Source of the DNA: an uncultured Oscillospiraceae bacterium
Lineage (GTDB): Bacteria; Bacillota; Clostridia; Oscillospirales; Oscillospiraceae
Assembly (NCBI GenBank): GCA_904395905.1
Contig: CAJFNZ010000059.1
Span: forward strand, 1 to 53,311
Length of the DNA stretch: 53,311 nucleotides
Direction of reading: 5' to 3'
Shown: piece after piece, positions 6,659-13,853 of the stretch
Numbering within the stretch: position 1 is the first letter of the stretch
Layout of the letters: every line of letters starts with the position of its first letter
Notes under the pieces: generated by a model
Database searches by the model: none
Seen by the model: the letters and a program-made list of their open reading frames with translations, nothing else
Told to the model about the DNA's origin: nothing
Made by a program: the position numbers and the translations under genes

Positions 6659-7360
6659 TCAGCCCTGGTTGGGGTCGTAGTTTTTGCCGAACTTCAAGTC
6701 GCTGAATTTGGCGGAGGTGTTGTGCATGGCGCTGTGGCCCACCCGGGTCTTTTCCAGGTCGCCGTCGTTGTCGGGGCCGATGACCTTTTCCAGGTTCTGC
6801 TCAATCTCGTGGGCAATCTCCTGCGGGTCCTCGTGGGCCGGCTCCGCGGGGGCCGGCTTCGGCTCCTTCTCAAAGTCATAGGCCCTGGGCGCCGTCTTCT
6901 GGGGGCCCAGATTCATGAGCTTCAGGTTGTTGAGCAGGTCCAGGTGCCGCTTGACGTCCTTCTCGATGACCTCGATGAAGTTCTGCGCCGCCTGCTTGGC
7001 CCGCTCGATGCGCTCCTCCTCGGCGGCAATCTGCTGCTGGGTCTCGCTGGCCTTGGCCCGGAGGGCCGTCTCGGTCTGGCTGGTCAGCTGGGCGCACTTC
7101 TTTTCGGCCTCGGCAATCATCTGGTCGGAGGTCTTCTGGGCCGCCACCAGGGCCTTTTTCATGCTGTCCTCCTGGGCGCGGTACTCCTCCAGCTTTTCCA
7201 CGAGGATCTTCATCTTGCTCTTGAGGACCGCGTTCTCCTTGTAGAGGGTGATGTAATCCTCCGTCAGCGGCTCCAGGAATTCGTCCACGCTGGTCATGTC
7301 ATAGCCGCCGAAGACGGCTTTGACGAAGGTTTTCTCCTGGATCTCCTGGGGTGTGAACAT
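6659..7360 (-). CDS. divIVA: DivIVA domain protein
   Basis: A 233-residue cytoplasmic coiled-coil protein. The N-terminal membrane-curvature domain is recognisable: FTPQEIQEKTFVKAVFGGYD, then MTSVDEFLEPLTEDYITLYKEN. A continuous coiled coil follows to about residue 145, then an acidic, Pro-rich tail. DivIVA proteins mark negatively curved membrane at septa and poles and recruit division or cell-wall proteins. It sits 21 bp after sepF and is the last gene of the minus-strand run, the usual place at the end of the ylm/sepF cluster. The ATG has AAAGGAG upstream. Confidence 0.93.
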   Translation of the reverse strand: MFTPQEIQEKTFVKAVFGGYDMTSVDEFLEPLTEDYITLYKENAVLKSKMKILVEKLEEYRAQEDSMKKALVAAQKTSDQMIAEAEKKCAQLTSQTETALRAKASETQQQIAAEEERIERAKQAAQNFIEVIEKDVKRHLDLLNNLKLMNLGPQKTAPRAYDFEKEPKPAPAEPAHEDPQEIAHEIEQNLEKVIGPDNDGDLEKTRVGHSAMHNTSAKFSDLKFGKNYDPNQG

Positions 7361-7381
7361 GGATGCTCGCTCCTTTCGCCA

Positions 7382-7888
7382 CTAGAGGTACATGCCGTTG
7401 TTTTCCAGCTCGTCAATCAGGTCCCCGACGATGTCCACGTTGTAGGGCGTGATGATATAGGTGGAAATGGCGACCTTTTTAATTTTGCCGTCCAGCGCGT
7501 AGGCGCAGCCGGAGAGGAAGTCCACCAGCCGCCGGGCCACGCCCTTGTCGGTCTTCTCCAGGTTCAGGACCACCGCGTGCTTGTCCCGCAGGTGTTCGGC
7601 GATGTCTGAGACGTTGTCGAAGCTCTCCGGCTTCACCAGCACCACCTGCAGCTGCGCGGTGGTGTGGATGTTGACGACCTTGTTGTTGCGCCGGTCCTGC
7701 TGGCTGCCGCCGGAGGAGGCGCTGGACCCCAGGCCCAGCTCGTCCAAATCGTAGGCCGGCGCCGTCGATGCGCGCGAGGCCCTGGGCTGCGCCGGCACGT
7801 CATCCATGCCGTCATCAAAATCGTCGAAGTCGTCCTCGTCCTCGGCGTAGGGCTTGGCCAGCTTCTTCAGTTCGTCCATGAATCCCAT
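7382..7888 (-). CDS. sepF: Cell division protein SepF
   Basis: A 168-residue FtsZ-associated protein. It has an N-terminal amphipathic membrane-binding helix (MGFMDELKKLAKPYAE), an acidic Asp-rich linker (residues 16-75) and the SepF core from about 80. Core motifs include VVLVKPESFDNVSDIAEHL, AVVLNLEKTDKGVARRLVDF and the end GKIKKVAISTYIITPYNVDI. SepF forms arcs that bundle FtsZ filaments at the septum. The gene has an AGGAGG ribosome site and lies between yggS and divIVA; ylmG and ylmH, often found here in Bacillota, are absent. Confidence 0.95.
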   Translation of the reverse strand: MGFMDELKKLAKPYAEDEDDFDDFDDGMDDVPAQPRASRASTAPAYDLDELGLGSSASSGGSQQDRRNNKVVNIHTTAQLQVVLVKPESFDNVSDIAEHLRDKHAVVLNLEKTDKGVARRLVDFLSGCAYALDGKIKKVAISTYIITPYNVDIVGDLIDELENNGMYL

Positions 7889-7923
7889 GTTTCCTGTCCT
7901 CCTATGGATGGATACTTTCGTTC

Positions 7924-8619
7924 CTATTTTGCGTAATTCCGGGGGCCAAAAATGGCCGTCCCCACCCGGACCATGGTGCTGCCTTCGGCGATGGCATCGG
8001 GGAAATCATCCGACATCCCCATGGACAGACAGTCCATAGAAACATTATCGTATGTTTTTCCACTTATGTCAACAAAAAGGTTGCGCATTTCCGCAAAATA
8101 TCGCCGATTATCCCCGGGTTTTTCACTTATGGGAGGAATTGCCATGAGTCCGCGGAGCCGCAGGGCCGGATAGCGGCCCATTTTGGCGGCAACTTCCCGG
8201 GCTTCCTCCACGGTGAAACCGGACTTGGAGGCCTCGCCGCCGATGTTCACCTCCAGGAAGATGTCCTGCACCAGGCCCTTTTTGGCGGCCTCCTTCTGGA
8301 TGCAGTCGAGCAGCTCCAGGCGGTCCACCGACTCGATGACGTCCACCACGCCCACCACCTGGCGGACCTTGTTCGTCTGAAGGTGCCCGATGAAGTGGAG
8401 GGGCACCCCGTCGTAGGCCCCCTGGGGCAGCTTTTGGACCAGCTCCTGGACCCGGTTTTCGCCGCAGCAGTCCACGCCGGCCTCCACGGCCTGCCGGACG
8501 GCTTCGGCGTCGTTCATTTTCGTGGCCGCGCACAGGCGGATCTCCGCCGGGTCCCGGCCGGCCGCCCGGGCGGCCTCCGCCATCTGCTCCCGGACGCGCT
8601 GCACATTTTCTCGAATCAT
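7924..8619 (-). CDS. yggS: YggS family pyridoxal-phosphate homeostasis protein
   Basis: A 231-residue PLP-binding TIM-barrel protein of the YggS/PLPBP/YlmE family. The PLP lysine is Lys34 in LCAATKMND; also present are ENRVQELVQK, LHFIGHLQTNKVR, VDVIESVDRL, EVNIGGEASKSGF and the phosphate-binding end LSMGMSDDFPDAIAEGSTMVRVGTAIFG. It has no known enzyme activity and buffers free PLP. The ATG at 8619 overlaps the stop of the upstream HlyD-like gene by four bases (ATGA), so translation is coupled; longer starts would run deep into that gene. Confidence 0.95.
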   Translation of the reverse strand: MIRENVQRVREQMAEAARAAGRDPAEIRLCAATKMNDAEAVRQAVEAGVDCCGENRVQELVQKLPQGAYDGVPLHFIGHLQTNKVRQVVGVVDVIESVDRLELLDCIQKEAAKKGLVQDIFLEVNIGGEASKSGFTVEEAREVAAKMGRYPALRLRGLMAIPPISEKPGDNRRYFAEMRNLFVDISGKTYDNVSMDCLSMGMSDDFPDAIAEGSTMVRVGTAIFGPRNYAK

Positions 8620-9833
8620 TCGTTGACGACGACCTTTCCATCGTATAGATTTTTGGCCTGGACGATGATTTCGTCCCCCGGCCAGAGGTTCGAAACGGAA
8701 TCCCGGTCCAGCTCCACCACGTAGCTCTCGCCGTTGTCGTAGAGGATGGTCACCGGTTTCCACCGGGCTTGGGCGCTTTCCAGGATGTAGACGCCGGCCT
8801 GCCCCTCCTCGTTCATCCGCAGGGCCTCCTTGGGCACCCGCAGCCCCGAATAGGAGCGGAACACCACGTCGGCCGTCTGCCGCCGCAGCAGCGTCACGTC
8901 CTGGATATAGTCGGACGACTGGAGCACCAGCAGCCGCTCGCCGTCCTCCTCGTCGCCGATGCGGGTGACGGTCATGGACATGGTGTCGTCCAGGTTCTGG
9001 GCAAAGCTGACGGTGACGGTGTCTCCCGCCTCGGTGTCGGTCAGGTATTCGGCGGGCACCGCCGCGGCGAAGTACCAGGTGGCGTCGGTCACCAGCCGGC
9101 CGCAGGCGTTGTCGGCCACAGCGGCCGGCTCCAGGGCCCGCAGCTGGGCGATGGTGGCGGTCTCCAGCAGCTCCGGCGTCAGCACCGACTCGTAGCCGTC
9201 CACCGTGCCGGAGAAGTATCCGGCCGAAGGGGCCACAATCCGGGCGGTATCGCCGCCGGAGGCCCCGCGGAGCTGGGTCAGCTGCTGCTCCAGGCTGTCC
9301 ATCTGGGCGGTGATGGCCGCCGTATCCGTCTGGTCGATGCTGCGGCGGAGAATCAGGCCCTTGAGTTCCGTGCTCTGGCTCAGGGCGGCCGACAGGTCCC
9401 CCTGGGCCACATATTGGGCGTGCTGGGCCAGCTCGGCGAGGATCTCCTGGTCCAGCGCCGCCGTGTCGGCGGCGTCCGTTGTGGTGTCAACGGCGTAGGA
9501 GAGCTGCTCCAGCTGGGCCGACAGCGAGGCGATTTCCTCCTGCCGGGCCTGGGCCCCGGTGCTGTTGTAACCGGTGGCCACCACCTGGCCGGTGCCCACT
9601 TTTTCGCCCTCCTGCCGCTCCAGCACCGTGATGCCGAAGGGGGAGGAGAGAACCTGTTCGCTGCGGACGACCCAGCCCGTCACCTGGCAGCCCTCGCCGG
9701 CCTCGTACTCGATGGCGCGGGTGGTGGTCAGGGGCTGGCGGACGGCCGAGAAGACGGCGTAGCCGATGTAGAGGACGACGGCCAGCAGCAGCAGACCGAG
9801 AATGATTTTGTTGTAAAATCTGCCTTGTTTCAT
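8616..9833 (-). CDS. HlyD-like membrane-anchored adaptor protein
   Basis: A 405-residue protein with one N-terminal membrane segment (about residues 10-29) and an extracellular remainder. It resembles the HlyD/efflux adaptor proteins found in clostridial sepF clusters: an early beta strand and hairpin (GEGCQVTGWVVRSEQVLSSP), a lipoyl-like piece (EGEKVGTGQVVATGY) and a helical hairpin (about 95-195). A second lipoyl half (APSAGYFSGTVDGYE) and a beta-barrel end (LRVPKEALRMNEEGQAGVYIL) follow. No transporter gene is adjacent, so a drug-efflux role should not be assumed; a role in envelope or division is suggested by context only. Confidence 0.75.
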   Translation of the reverse strand: MKQGRFYNKIILGLLLLAVVLYIGYAVFSAVRQPLTTTRAIEYEAGEGCQVTGWVVRSEQVLSSPFGITVLERQEGEKVGTGQVVATGYNSTGAQARQEEIASLSAQLEQLSYAVDTTTDAADTAALDQEILAELAQHAQYVAQGDLSAALSQSTELKGLILRRSIDQTDTAAITAQMDSLEQQLTQLRGASGGDTARIVAPSAGYFSGTVDGYESVLTPELLETATIAQLRALEPAAVADNACGRLVTDATWYFAAAVPAEYLTDTEAGDTVTVSFAQNLDDTMSMTVTRIGDEEDGERLLVLQSSDYIQDVTLLRRQTADVVFRSYSGLRVPKEALRMNEEGQAGVYILESAQARWKPVTILYDNGESYVVELDRDSVSNLWPGDEIIVQAKNLYDGKVVVNE

Positions 9834-9890
9834 GGTCGCTCCTTGGGAAACGCCGGAGCCGGCCCGGGGCGGGCCGCCCGGCAGCCGCCC

Positions 9891-10127
9891 CTAGGGGGCG
9901 GCGTCGTCTCCGGGCAGGGCCAGGGGCTCGGCCGGGGAAATGGTGGAGATGGCGTGCTTGTAAATCACGTTCTGCCGCCCCTCCGACAGGACCACCACCA
10001 CGGAGCTGTCGAAGCCGGTGATGCAGCCCCGCAGCTGGTAGCCGTTCATGAGGAAGACGGTGACGGGCAGGCGGTTCCGCCGGACCGTCTGCAGGAAGGC
10101 CTCCTGCAGGAATTCAGGGGTTTGCAT
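9891..10127 (-). CDS. hfq: RNA chaperone Hfq
   Basis: A 78-residue Sm-like protein. The Sm1 region NRLPVTVFLMNGYQLRGCITGFDSSVVVVL and the Sm2 signature YKHAIST are intact. Hfq forms a hexamer that binds A-rich and U-rich RNA and pairs small RNAs with mRNAs. It follows miaA, the conserved miaA-hfq order. The stop codon TAG lies in the loop of a perfect 8-bp GC hairpin (9884-9891 with 9895-9902) that has no T-run. An AGGAGAGG site precedes the ATG; a 63-bp gap separates it from miaA and holds no clear promoter. Confidence 0.95.
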   Translation of the reverse strand: MQTPEFLQEAFLQTVRRNRLPVTVFLMNGYQLRGCITGFDSSVVVVLSEGRQNVIYKHAISTISPAEPLALPGDDAAP

Positions 10128-10190
10128 GGTTATCCTCTCCTTTTGTCTCTGGGATATCCATAATCTATCACAGTCTCGCCGCGGATTTCG

Positions 10191-11156
10191 TCAGATGCGC
10201 CCCGCATCCGCCCCGACCCGGGAAAAACCCAGGGAAGATGCGAAGCCCAGGGCCTCCCGGAGGACGGCGGCGCCGTCGGGCGCGTCGCTCTGGCGGATCC
10301 AGTGGATGGCCGGGTTGCGCCGGAACCACGTCAGCTGCCGCTTGGCGTACCGGCGGGACTCCCGCTGGATGTCCGCCACGGCCTCGGAGAGGGGGCAGCG
10401 CCCCGCGAGATACGCCAGCAGCTCCTTGTAGCCGATGGCCTGGAGGCAGGTGGCCTCCGGCGGGACGCCCCGGGCCAGCAGGGCCCGGACCTCGTCGAGG
10501 AGGCCCTGCTCCAGCATGGCCTCCACCCGGGCGTCGATGCGCCGGTAGAGGGCGGCCCGGTCCTGGAAGTCCAGGCCAATCCAGCCGGCGGTGTACTTCG
10601 GCTTCTGCCGGCGGCTCTCCTCGTTGTGGGCCGTCATGGTCTTGCCGGTCTCCAGGTAGACCTCGGCGGCCCGGAGGATCCGCCGCCGGTCCCCCGGGGG
10701 GATCCGGGCGGCGCTCTCGGGGTCGAAGGTGGCCAGGTATGCCCGGACCGCCTCGATGCCCTCCCGGTCGGCCATGGCCTCCAGGGCCTCCCGGCGGCCG
10801 GTGGACGGCACCGGCGCGAAGGTGCGCCCGGCCAGCAGGCTGTCCACGTACAGCCCCGTGCCGCCGCAGAGGATGGCCGTCCGGCCCCGGGCCAGGATGT
10901 TCTGGAGGATGGGGTCCGCCATCGCCACGTACCGGCCCACGGAGAAGTCCTCCCCCGGGTCTGCGACGTCTATCATATGGTGGGGGACGCCGGCCATTTC
11001 CGCCGCCGTGGGGGTGGCGGTGCCGATGTCCATGTGGCGGTAGAGCTGCATGGAGTCGCAGGAGAGGACCTCCCCGTCCAGCGCCCGGGCCAGGGCCACG
11101 GCCAGGCCGGTCTTGCCCGAGGCCGTGGGGCCCACCACACAGAGAATCTTGTCCAT
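10191..11156 (-). CDS. miaA: tRNA dimethylallyltransferase MiaA
   Basis: A 321-residue enzyme that adds a dimethylallyl group to A37 of tRNAs reading U-initial codons. Motifs are the P-loop GPTASGKTGLAVALARAL (residues 8-25), CDSMQLYRHMDIGTATPT, PHHMIDVADPGEDFSVGRY, LCGGTGLYVDSLL and the C-terminal QAIGYKELLAYL and KRQLTWFRR. The length matches the family. It works before MiaB, whose gene starts this same operon. The ATG is preceded by AGGAGG, 9 bp after mutL. Confidence 0.97.
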   Translation of the reverse strand: MDKILCVVGPTASGKTGLAVALARALDGEVLSCDSMQLYRHMDIGTATPTAAEMAGVPHHMIDVADPGEDFSVGRYVAMADPILQNILARGRTAILCGGTGLYVDSLLAGRTFAPVPSTGRREALEAMADREGIEAVRAYLATFDPESAARIPPGDRRRILRAAEVYLETGKTMTAHNEESRRQKPKYTAGWIGLDFQDRAALYRRIDARVEAMLEQGLLDEVRALLARGVPPEATCLQAIGYKELLAYLAGRCPLSEAVADIQRESRRYAKRQLTWFRRNPAIHWIRQSDAPDGAAVLREALGFASSLGFSRVGADAGRI

Positions 11157-11165
11157 GGCCGCCTC

Positions 11166-13112
11166 CTAGGACCGCAGGAACTGCCGCTCCAGCTGGCTGC
11201 GGCGCAGGGCCATGAGGACCGGCCGGCCGTGGGGGCAGTAGCGGATGTCGTCCCGGGTCAGCACCTGGCGGACCAGGTCCTCCCGCTCGGCCGGCTCGGT
11301 GTGCCAGCCGGCCTTGATGGCGGCCTTGCAGGCGATGGTGTGGAGGAGGCTGTCGCGCAGGGCGGCCGGGTCGGCCCGGCGGCCCTCCAGCAGCGCCGCG
11401 GCCAGCTCCTGGAGGGCCGCGGCCGCCTGGCGCTCGTCCAGGTCGGCGGGAATCTGCCGCAGCACCACGGCGCCGCCGCCGAAGTCGTCGGCCTCAAAGC
11501 CGAAGGAGGCCAGGGTCTCCCGGTTTTCCAGCACCGCCGCGGCCTCCTCCCGGCCCAGTTCCACCGGCAGCGGAGCCAGCAGCACCTGGGCCATCAGGGG
11601 CCCCTGGGTCGCCCGGAGCCGCTCGAAGAGGATCCGCTCGTGGGCGGCGTGCTTGTCGATGAACAGCAGCTGGTCCGCCTGCTCCACCAGGATGTAGGTG
11701 TCCAGGGCCTCGCCGATGACCCGCCAGGGGGCCGCCTCGGGCATGGGCAGGTCCTGCTGGACCGGGGCCGTCTGGGCGGGCGGGGTTTCCGGCTCCGCCG
11801 CCTGCCGGGCGGGCGGTTCCGAGGCGGGCGGGGCGTCCGGCTGCGCCGGCGGGGCCGACCGGACCGGTGGGGCCGACTGCATCGGCGGGGCCGACTGCAT
11901 CGGCGGGGCCGACGGAGCCGGGCGGCTGACCGGCGAGGCCACCTGCTCGGCCTTTTGGCCGAAGACCGCCTCCACGGCCCGGGGCGCGGGCGCGGCGGCC
12001 GGGGCCTGGGCCAGGGTGTCGGCCAGGGCCCGGTACTGCCGGGCGTCCGCGGTGCGGAACGCCTCCCGCTGGACGGGGGCCGCGGCGGGCTTGGGCGTCT
12101 TCAGGTGCATCTCCGGCCGCTGGGCGGCCCGGTTCAGCGCGCCCAGGACGCCGTAGTGGACGGCGTCGAACACGTCCCGCTCCGAGAGGAAGCGGACCTC
12201 GGTCTTGGCGGGGTGGACGTTGACGTCCACCAGGTGGGCCGGCAGGTCCAGATGGAGGACGCAGCAGGGGAAGCGGCCGCTGAGGAGCTGGTTCTGGTAC
12301 GCCTGCTCCAGGGCCGCGGTGAGCAGCTTGGAGCGGATGGGCCGGCCGCCGACGAAGAAGTGCTGGCCCATCCGGTTGCCCCGGGTGGCCGTGGGCAGGG
12401 AGACGAAGCCGCGGACGGCGTACTGCTCCCAGCGGCTCTCCACGGGGATGAGCCCGGCGGAGAACTGCCGGCCGAAGACGCAGTAGACGGTCCCACGCAG
12501 GTCCCCGTCGCCGGGGGTGGACAGCTGCTCCTGGCCGTCCTTCAGGAAGCGGAAGGCCACGTCCGGATGGCACAGGGCCTGGCGCTGCACCACGGCGAAG
12601 ACGTGGGAGGCCTCGGCCGTGTCGGTCTTCATGAACTTCATCCGGGCCGGCGTGTTGTAAAAGAGGTCCCGGACGATGATGGTGGTGCCCGGCGGGCAGC
12701 CGGCGGGGCCCCGCTCGGTGACGGTTCCGGCCTCCAGGTGGAGGCTGGTGCCGGCGGGGGCGTCGGCGGTGCGGGTCAGCAGGTCGATGCGCGAGACGCT
12801 GGCGATGGCCGCCAGGGCCTCGCCCCGGAAGCCCAGGGTGCCGATGGCGTCCAAATCGGCGGCCTCCCGCAGCTTGCTGGTGGCGTGGCGGAGGAAGGCC
12901 GTCTCGGCGTCCTCGGGGTCCATGCCGCAGCCGTCGTCGGTGACCCGGAGGAACGTCATGCCGCCCTTTTGAATCTCCACCGTGACGTGGCGGGCGCCGG
13001 CGTCCACGGCGTTTTCCAGCAGCTCCTTGGCGGCGCTGCCGGGCCGTTCGACCACCTCGCCGGCGGCAATCAGGTCGGCCACGTGGGGGGAAAGCTGATG
13101 AATGACGGGCAT
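11166..13112 (-). CDS. mutL: DNA mismatch repair protein MutL
   Basis: A 648-residue protein. The N-terminal GHKL ATPase has ELLENAVDAGA, DDGCGMDPED, RHATSKL and GTLGFRGEALAAIASVSR. A Pro/Ala-rich linker (about residues 340-455) contains a hexapeptide repeat. The C-terminal domain carries the endonuclease motif DKHAAHERILFE (about residue 484), a DxHAxxExxxxE match, and CPHGRP near the end, so it is predicted to be a nicking MutL as in organisms without MutH. It is stimulated by MutS, encoded two genes upstream. Start ATG with GGAGGG site. Confidence 0.97.
   Translation of the reverse strand: MPVIHQLSPHVADLIAAGEVVERPGSAAKELLENAVDAGARHVTVEIQKGGMTFLRVTDDGCGMDPEDAETAFLRHATSKLREAADLDAIGTLGFRGEALAAIASVSRIDLLTRTADAPAGTSLHLEAGTVTERGPAGCPPGTTIIVRDLFYNTPARMKFMKTDTAEASHVFAVVQRQALCHPDVAFRFLKDGQEQLSTPGDGDLRGTVYCVFGRQFSAGLIPVESRWEQYAVRGFVSLPTATRGNRMGQHFFVGGRPIRSKLLTAALEQAYQNQLLSGRFPCCVLHLDLPAHLVDVNVHPAKTEVRFLSERDVFDAVHYGVLGALNRAAQRPEMHLKTPKPAAAPVQREAFRTADARQYRALADTLAQAPAAAPAPRAVEAVFGQKAEQVASPVSRPAPSAPPMQSAPPMQSAPPVRSAPPAQPDAPPASEPPARQAAEPETPPAQTAPVQQDLPMPEAAPWRVIGEALDTYILVEQADQLLFIDKHAAHERILFERLRATQGPLMAQVLLAPLPVELGREEAAAVLENRETLASFGFEADDFGGGAVVLRQIPADLDERQAAAALQELAAALLEGRRADPAALRDSLLHTIACKAAIKAGWHTEPAEREDLVRQVLTRDDIRYCPHGRPVLMALRRSQLERQFLRS
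11851..11915 (-). repeat. 18-bp tandem repeat inside the mutL linker
   Basis: The unit GGGGCCGACTGCATCGGC (plus strand) is perfect at 11869-11886 and 11887-11904, with a degenerate copy at 11851-11868 and a partial copy after 11905. It encodes repeated PPMQSA-type hexapeptides in the flexible linker and stays in frame. Confidence 0.8.
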
Positions 13113-13122
13113 AGGATCCCTC

Positions 13123-13833
13123 CTAACCGTGCAGGATGCCCATGGAAACGGCGTTGATGAGGCTGTGGACCACGATGGGGGCCCAGATGGTGTCGGCCTT
13201 CTCGTACGTCCAGCCGAGGGCGACGCCGGCCGGCAGGTAGGCGACGGCCGTCAGCAGGGTGTTGCCCCAGCCCACCTGGCCCACGTACTGCCAGACGTGG
13301 AGGGCGGCGAAGAGCAGGGCCGACATGGCGTAGGCCAGCACCCGCCCGGTGGGGTGGAGGTTCCCGAAGATGAGCCCGCGGAAGAGGGTCTCCTCCACCA
13401 GGGGCGCCAGCAGCACCGTGCAGCAGACCATCAGCCAGTAGTTCCCCTGGGCCAGGGCGTCGATATAGCGGTCGTTGGGGCTGGACACGGTCCAGCCCAG
13501 CAGCGCCAGCACCCAGTTCAGGAGCCACGCGAGGGCGTAGTAGAAGACGAAGCCCAGAATGATGGCCTGGACAAAGGGCCAGAACCGGTGGGAGATGTTG
13601 CCCAGGGACACGATGAGCCACCGGTGGAACACCAGGGCGATGATGAGGAAGTTGACGAGAAAATAGACGAGGTTCGCCGTGGAGGCCGCCAGCCGGAGGC
13701 CCAGGGCGTCCAGCACCACCGTCAGCAGATAGCCGAGGAGGAAGACGTAGAAGGGCAGGTACAGAAGGCCGCCGAAGACCTCCCCCCGGGACATGGGGGG
13801 CCCCACGGTGCCGTGCTTTCTGGTGTCGGCCAT
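13123..13833 (-). CDS. CPBP family intramembrane glutamic protease
   Basis: A 236-residue multi-pass membrane protein with about six to seven hydrophobic segments. The CPBP/Abi (Rce1-like) motif 1 is EETLFRG with Glu147, Glu148 and Arg152. Motif 2 is FAALHVWQY with the catalytic His, and the last motif is APIVVHSLINAVS. Such proteins are intramembrane endopeptidases or scaffolds; some act in bacteriocin immunity and most have unknown substrates. It is inserted between mutS and mutL with short gaps (20 and 10 bp), so it is co-transcribed with mismatch repair genes without an obvious shared function. Confidence 0.88.
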   Translation of the reverse strand: MADTRKHGTVGPPMSRGEVFGGLLYLPFYVFLLGYLLTVVLDALGLRLAASTANLVYFLVNFLIIALVFHRWLIVSLGNISHRFWPFVQAIILGFVFYYALAWLLNWVLALLGWTVSSPNDRYIDALAQGNYWLMVCCTVLLAPLVEETLFRGLIFGNLHPTGRVLAYAMSALLFAALHVWQYVGQVGWGNTLLTAVAYLPAGVALGWTYEKADTIWAPIVVHSLINAVSMGILHG

Positions 13834-13853
13834 AGGGGCCTCCTTTCCAATCG

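Noticed and set aside
9884-9902. Perfect 8-bp hairpin around the hfq stop codon as a terminator
   Set aside because: There is no T-run after it, and the next gene follows within 57 bp in a tight operon. GC-rich chance palindrome or mRNA-processing stem is more likely.
11851-11915. Tandem repeats in mutL as a CRISPR-like or phase-variation tract
   Set aside because: The unit is 18 bp with no spacers and stays in frame in a Pro-rich linker, so copy-number change would only alter linker length.
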